Assembly (NCBI GenBank): GCA_019695455.1
Contig: JAEUAC010000215.1
Location: 1-22,996, forward strand
Reading direction: 5' to 3'
Length of the DNA stretch: 22,996 bases
Source: Methylorubrum extorquens
Lineage (GTDB): Bacteria > Pseudomonadota > Alphaproteobacteria > Rhizobiales > Beijerinckiaceae
Shown in pieces: positions 20,880 through 22,996 of this stretch. The translations under genes and the position numbers were made by a program. Each line of letters starts with the position of its first letter. Positions within the stretch are counted from its first letter, which is position 1. Below the pieces are notes generated by a model. That model was not told where the DNA came from. It searched no databases and was given only the letters and a program-made list of their open reading frames with translations.

Positions 20880-22031
20880 TCAGGCCCGCAGCGGGCGCGC
20901 GAAGGCGGCGATCTCGCGGGCGAGCGCGTCCGGCTGCTCGAGGGCGGCGAAGTGGCCGCCCTTCTCCATGCGGGTCCAGCGCCGGATGTCCGTGAACGTC
21001 GCCTCAGCGAGGGACCGCGGCGGGTGCAGGATCTCGCGCGGAAACTCGGCGTAGCCGGTCGGCACGTCGACCGTCCGTCCCGCCGGCACGGGCCGCTCGC
21101 CGTGGATACGGGTCCAATAGGGCCAGAACGACGACCCGATGGCGCCCGTGAACCAGTAGAGCGCGATTTCGGCGAGGCCGCGCTCCCGCGGGCTCGCTGA
21201 CCAGACGTCGCCGTCGTGGTCGGACCAGGTGTGGAACTTCTCGCCGATCCAGGCCGCGAGCCCGGCCGGGCTGTCGGCCAGCGCCATCGCCAGCGTGTCG
21301 GGCTTCGTACCCTGGATCTGCTGGTAGCCGGTCTCGTCCTTCAGGAAGGCCGCGAGCTCGGCCGCATAGGCCTTCTCGTCCTCCGTCCGCTCGTCGAGCG
21401 CCTTCGGGTCGCGCCCGACCGGCATCATGTTGAGGTGGATGCCGTGCAGCCGGTCGGGATGCGCGAAGCCGAGGCGCGTCGTGATGGCGGACCCCCAATC
21501 GCCGCCCTGGGCGAGGAAGCGGTCGTGGCCGAGGACGGTCATCAGCTCGGCGAACAGGTCCGCGATCGCGTTGATGCCGAAGCGCTCCTGGCCCGGCCGG
21601 TACGACAGGCCGTAGCCCGGGAGCGACGGCGCGACGACCGTGAAGGAATCCGCCGGGTCGCCCCCGAAGGCCGCCGGATCGGTGAGCCGCGGGATGGTGT
21701 CCAGAAACTCGAACACCGAGCCCGGCCAGCCATGCGAGAGGAGGAGCGGCATCGGGGCCGGCCCGCGCCCCGGCGCGTGGATGACGTGGAGGTCGATCCC
21801 GCCGAGCGCCACGCGGTAGTTCGGGAGCCGGTTCAGGTCCGCCTCGGCCTTCCGCCAGTCGAACCCGTCGCGCCAATGGGCCAGGGTCTCGCCGAGCCAG
21901 CCGGCATCCGTGCCGTGCGCCCAGGGCGCGCCCGGCGAATTGTCCGACAGCCGCGTCCGTCCGAGCCGCTCCCTCAGGTCGGCGAGCTGGTCGTCCGGGA
22001 TGCGGAGCGTGAAGGGAACGGGCGTGGTCAT
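20880..22031 (-). CDS. Microsomal-type epoxide hydrolase
   Basis: A 383-residue alpha/beta hydrolase with the N-terminal EHN domain (residues 1-105) typical of microsomal-type epoxide hydrolases: FTLRIPDDQLADLRERL, WRDGFDWRKAEADLNRLPNY (52-71, with the WR substitution-type motif) and the oxyanion motif HGWPGS (100-105). The nucleophile is Asp178 in GGDWGS and the base is His360 in KGGHFAALEQP. It should open epoxides to vicinal diols by an alkyl-enzyme intermediate; the substrate is unknown. Its stop is three bases from the convergent DUF1624 stop. The sugar kinase gene lies upstream on the same strand, separated by two hairpins. Confidence 0.93.
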   Translation of the reverse strand: MTTPVPFTLRIPDDQLADLRERLGRTRLSDNSPGAPWAHGTDAGWLGETLAHWRDGFDWRKAEADLNRLPNYRVALGGIDLHVIHAPGRGPAPMPLLLSHGWPGSVFEFLDTIPRLTDPAAFGGDPADSFTVVAPSLPGYGLSYRPGQERFGINAIADLFAELMTVLGHDRFLAQGGDWGSAITTRLGFAHPDRLHGIHLNMMPVGRDPKALDERTEDEKAYAAELAAFLKDETGYQQIQGTKPDTLAMALADSPAGLAAWIGEKFHTWSDHDGDVWSASPRERGLAEIALYWFTGAIGSSFWPYWTRIHGERPVPAGRTVDVPTGYAEFPREILHPPRSLAEATFTDIRRWTRMEKGGHFAALEQPDALAREIAAFARPLRA

Positions 22032-22063
22032 GACGCTCTCAACGAGCCGGAGGCGAGGCGGTT

Positions 22064-22095
22064 CGGGCGAACGCCCGTCGCGGGCGCGAGCCCGC
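22064..22095 (-). terminator. Double hairpin between the sugar kinase and epoxide hydrolase genes
   Basis: Two short stems lie side by side in the 67-bp gap: CGGGC-GAAC-GCCCG at 22064-22077 and GCGGGC-GCGA-GCCCGC at 22080-22095, the latter with a GNRA-type loop on the plus-strand reading. They follow the kinase stop at 22099 and precede the hydrolase ATG at 22031. No T-tract is present, so this may be a terminator or a processing/attenuation element. Confidence 0.45.
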
Positions 22096-22098
22096 CCC

Positions 22099-22996
22099 TC
22101 ACGCGGCGCGCTTCGCCGGCCAGGTCGCGACCGTGTGGTCGATGTCGCGGAGGTCGGGCAGGCTCGCCTCGTTGCCGAGATGCTGGACGGCATGGGCGGA
22201 GGCCGCCCGCGCGAAGGTGAAGTGGTCGAGCCAGGGCATGTCGGGCCGGGCGAGGGCGGAGAACATGTAGGCGCCGTGGAAGATGTCGCCCGCGCCGTTC
22301 GTGTCCACCACCCGCTCCGCCGGCACGGCGAGGGCCGGGAGGTGCCGGCGCTCGCCGGTCTCGTCGTACCAGACCATGCCGTCCGCGCCCTGCGTGACGG
22401 CGCCGATGCGGCAGCCCCGGCCCTGCAGGTAGTCGAGCATGCCGGCCGCATCGAGCGACATCTGCTCGCAGAGCCGTTCGGCGACGACGGCGACGTCGAT
22501 CAGGCCCAGGAGGTCGTGCGTGTTCGAGCGCAGGCCGCCGCCGTCGAGCGAGGTCAGGACGCCCGCGTCCCGGAAGATCTTCGCGTAGTGGATGGCGGCG
22601 TCGGGCTGGTGCCCGTCGAGATGCAGCCCGCGCGCCCCGTCGAGGTTCAGGGGCGGGACCGGATGGAGGTAGTCGTCGTCGCGGCAGCGCACGATGGCGC
22701 GCTTGCCGCCGCGCGGCATGATGAAGGAGAGCGAGCTCTCCCGAACCTTGCGGTGGTGGACGGAGATGCCGTAGCGCGCCGCCATGTCGACGAACATGCG
22801 GCCGAGCCAGTCGTCCGCGACGGAGGCGAGGAGGTCCGGCACGAAGCCGAGCTTCGCGCAGCAGAAGGCGGCCGTGACGGCGTTGCCCCCGAAGGCCACC
22901 GCGTAATCGTCCGCGACCGTCTTGTCGTCGCCTTCCGGAATGTGGTCCGTGACGAAGGTCACGTCGATATAGGCCTGGCCGATGAACAGCGCCTTC
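22099..22996 (-). CDS. PfkB-family carbohydrate kinase (partial, N-terminus beyond the window)
   Basis: About 298 residues of a ribokinase/PfkB-family sugar or nucleoside kinase; the reading frame is open to the right edge, so the start lies outside. The visible part begins KALFIGQAYIDVTFVTD, close to the family's N-terminal strand, so only about ten residues or more are missing. AFGGNAVTAAFCCAKLG is the first substrate-binding motif, VLTSLDGGGLR the mid-domain motif, and DTNGAGDIFHGAYMFSAL carries the catalytic Asp and the anion-hole GAGD. It phosphorylates a small sugar or related compound with ATP; the substrate cannot be told from sequence. An internal GTG at 22962 is not the true start. 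Confidence 0.93.
   Translation of the reverse strand, partial: KALFIGQAYIDVTFVTDHIPEGDDKTVADDYAVAFGGNAVTAAFCCAKLGFVPDLLASVADDWLGRMFVDMAARYGISVHHRKVRESSLSFIMPRGGKRAIVRCRDDDYLHPVPPLNLDGARGLHLDGHQPDAAIHYAKIFRDAGVLTSLDGGGLRSNTHDLLGLIDVAVVAERLCEQMSLDAAGMLDYLQGRGCRIGAVTQGADGMVWYDETGERRHLPALAVPAERVVDTNGAGDIFHGAYMFSALARPDMPWLDHFTFARAASAHAVQHLGNEASLPDLRDIDHTVATWPAKRAA

Noticed and set aside
22099..22962. Complete sugar kinase starting at the GTG at 22962
   Set aside because: The frame continues upstream to the window edge with typical family N-terminal residues, so the gene is truncated by the window.
1..22996. CRISPR array, insertion sequence, prophage or integration site at the tRNA-Pro
   Set aside because: No spaced direct repeats, transposase, integrase or duplicated tRNA 3' end was seen; the genes on both sides of the tRNA are housekeeping types.

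Overview
This is a GC-rich chromosomal window from an alphaproteobacterium, most likely of the order Hyphomicrobiales (Rhizobiales) and perhaps close to Methylobacteriaceae. The reasons are the PHB genes phaA, phaB and phaR together, an NDUFS4-type complex I subunit beside a tRNA-Pro, an HWE-family histidine kinase, a double cold-shock-domain protein, and a CtrA-type TTAA-N7-TTAA box. It looks like ordinary chromosome: I see no insertion sequence, integrase, phage gene, CRISPR array or plasmid function, and no stretch over 300 bases lacks a gene.

Positions 1-3677. On the minus strand lie a SAM-dependent methyltransferase, a TetR regulator with a striking promoter/operator, and the start of a membrane-anchored protein (probably an efflux adaptor) that runs off the left edge. 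Divergent from these is a tight plus-strand run: gloB (glyoxalase II), a DUF985 cupin and a GNAT acetyltransferase.

Positions 3650-7994 are the polyhydroxybutyrate region. phaA (thiolase) and phaB (acetoacetyl-CoA reductase) are both on the minus strand, but an opposite-strand deaminase-like gene lies between them. A DMT exporter follows phaB with an apparent CTG start. phaR, the PHB-responsive regulator, is divergent from phaA.

Positions 8008-10337 hold an EAL phosphodiesterase with a degenerate GGDEF domain, a small divergent gene of unknown function with a full CtrA-like box between the two, and rpmF (L32).

Positions 10453-19805 are a long minus-strand block. In order of transcription it contains cobB (sirtuin), a double cold-shock protein, a secreted DUF192 protein, tRNA-Pro(TGG), an NDUFS4-like complex I subunit, an HWE histidine kinase overlapping a single-domain response regulator, ispG, kup and mtgA. 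Positions 19896-22996 hold a DUF1624 membrane acyltransferase with a cysteine-rich tail (plus strand), an epoxide hydrolase and a PfkB sugar kinase that runs off the right edge (both minus).

No wholly new multi-gene system is evident. The observations most worth following are the CtrA-like box with its small gene next to a c-di-GMP phosphodiesterase, the deaminase that lacks the expected zinc-binding histidine, the TetR operator filling its own promoter spacer, an inverted repeat in the probable phaA promoter, and the kup leader, where an inverted repeat encloses the start of a possible leader peptide.
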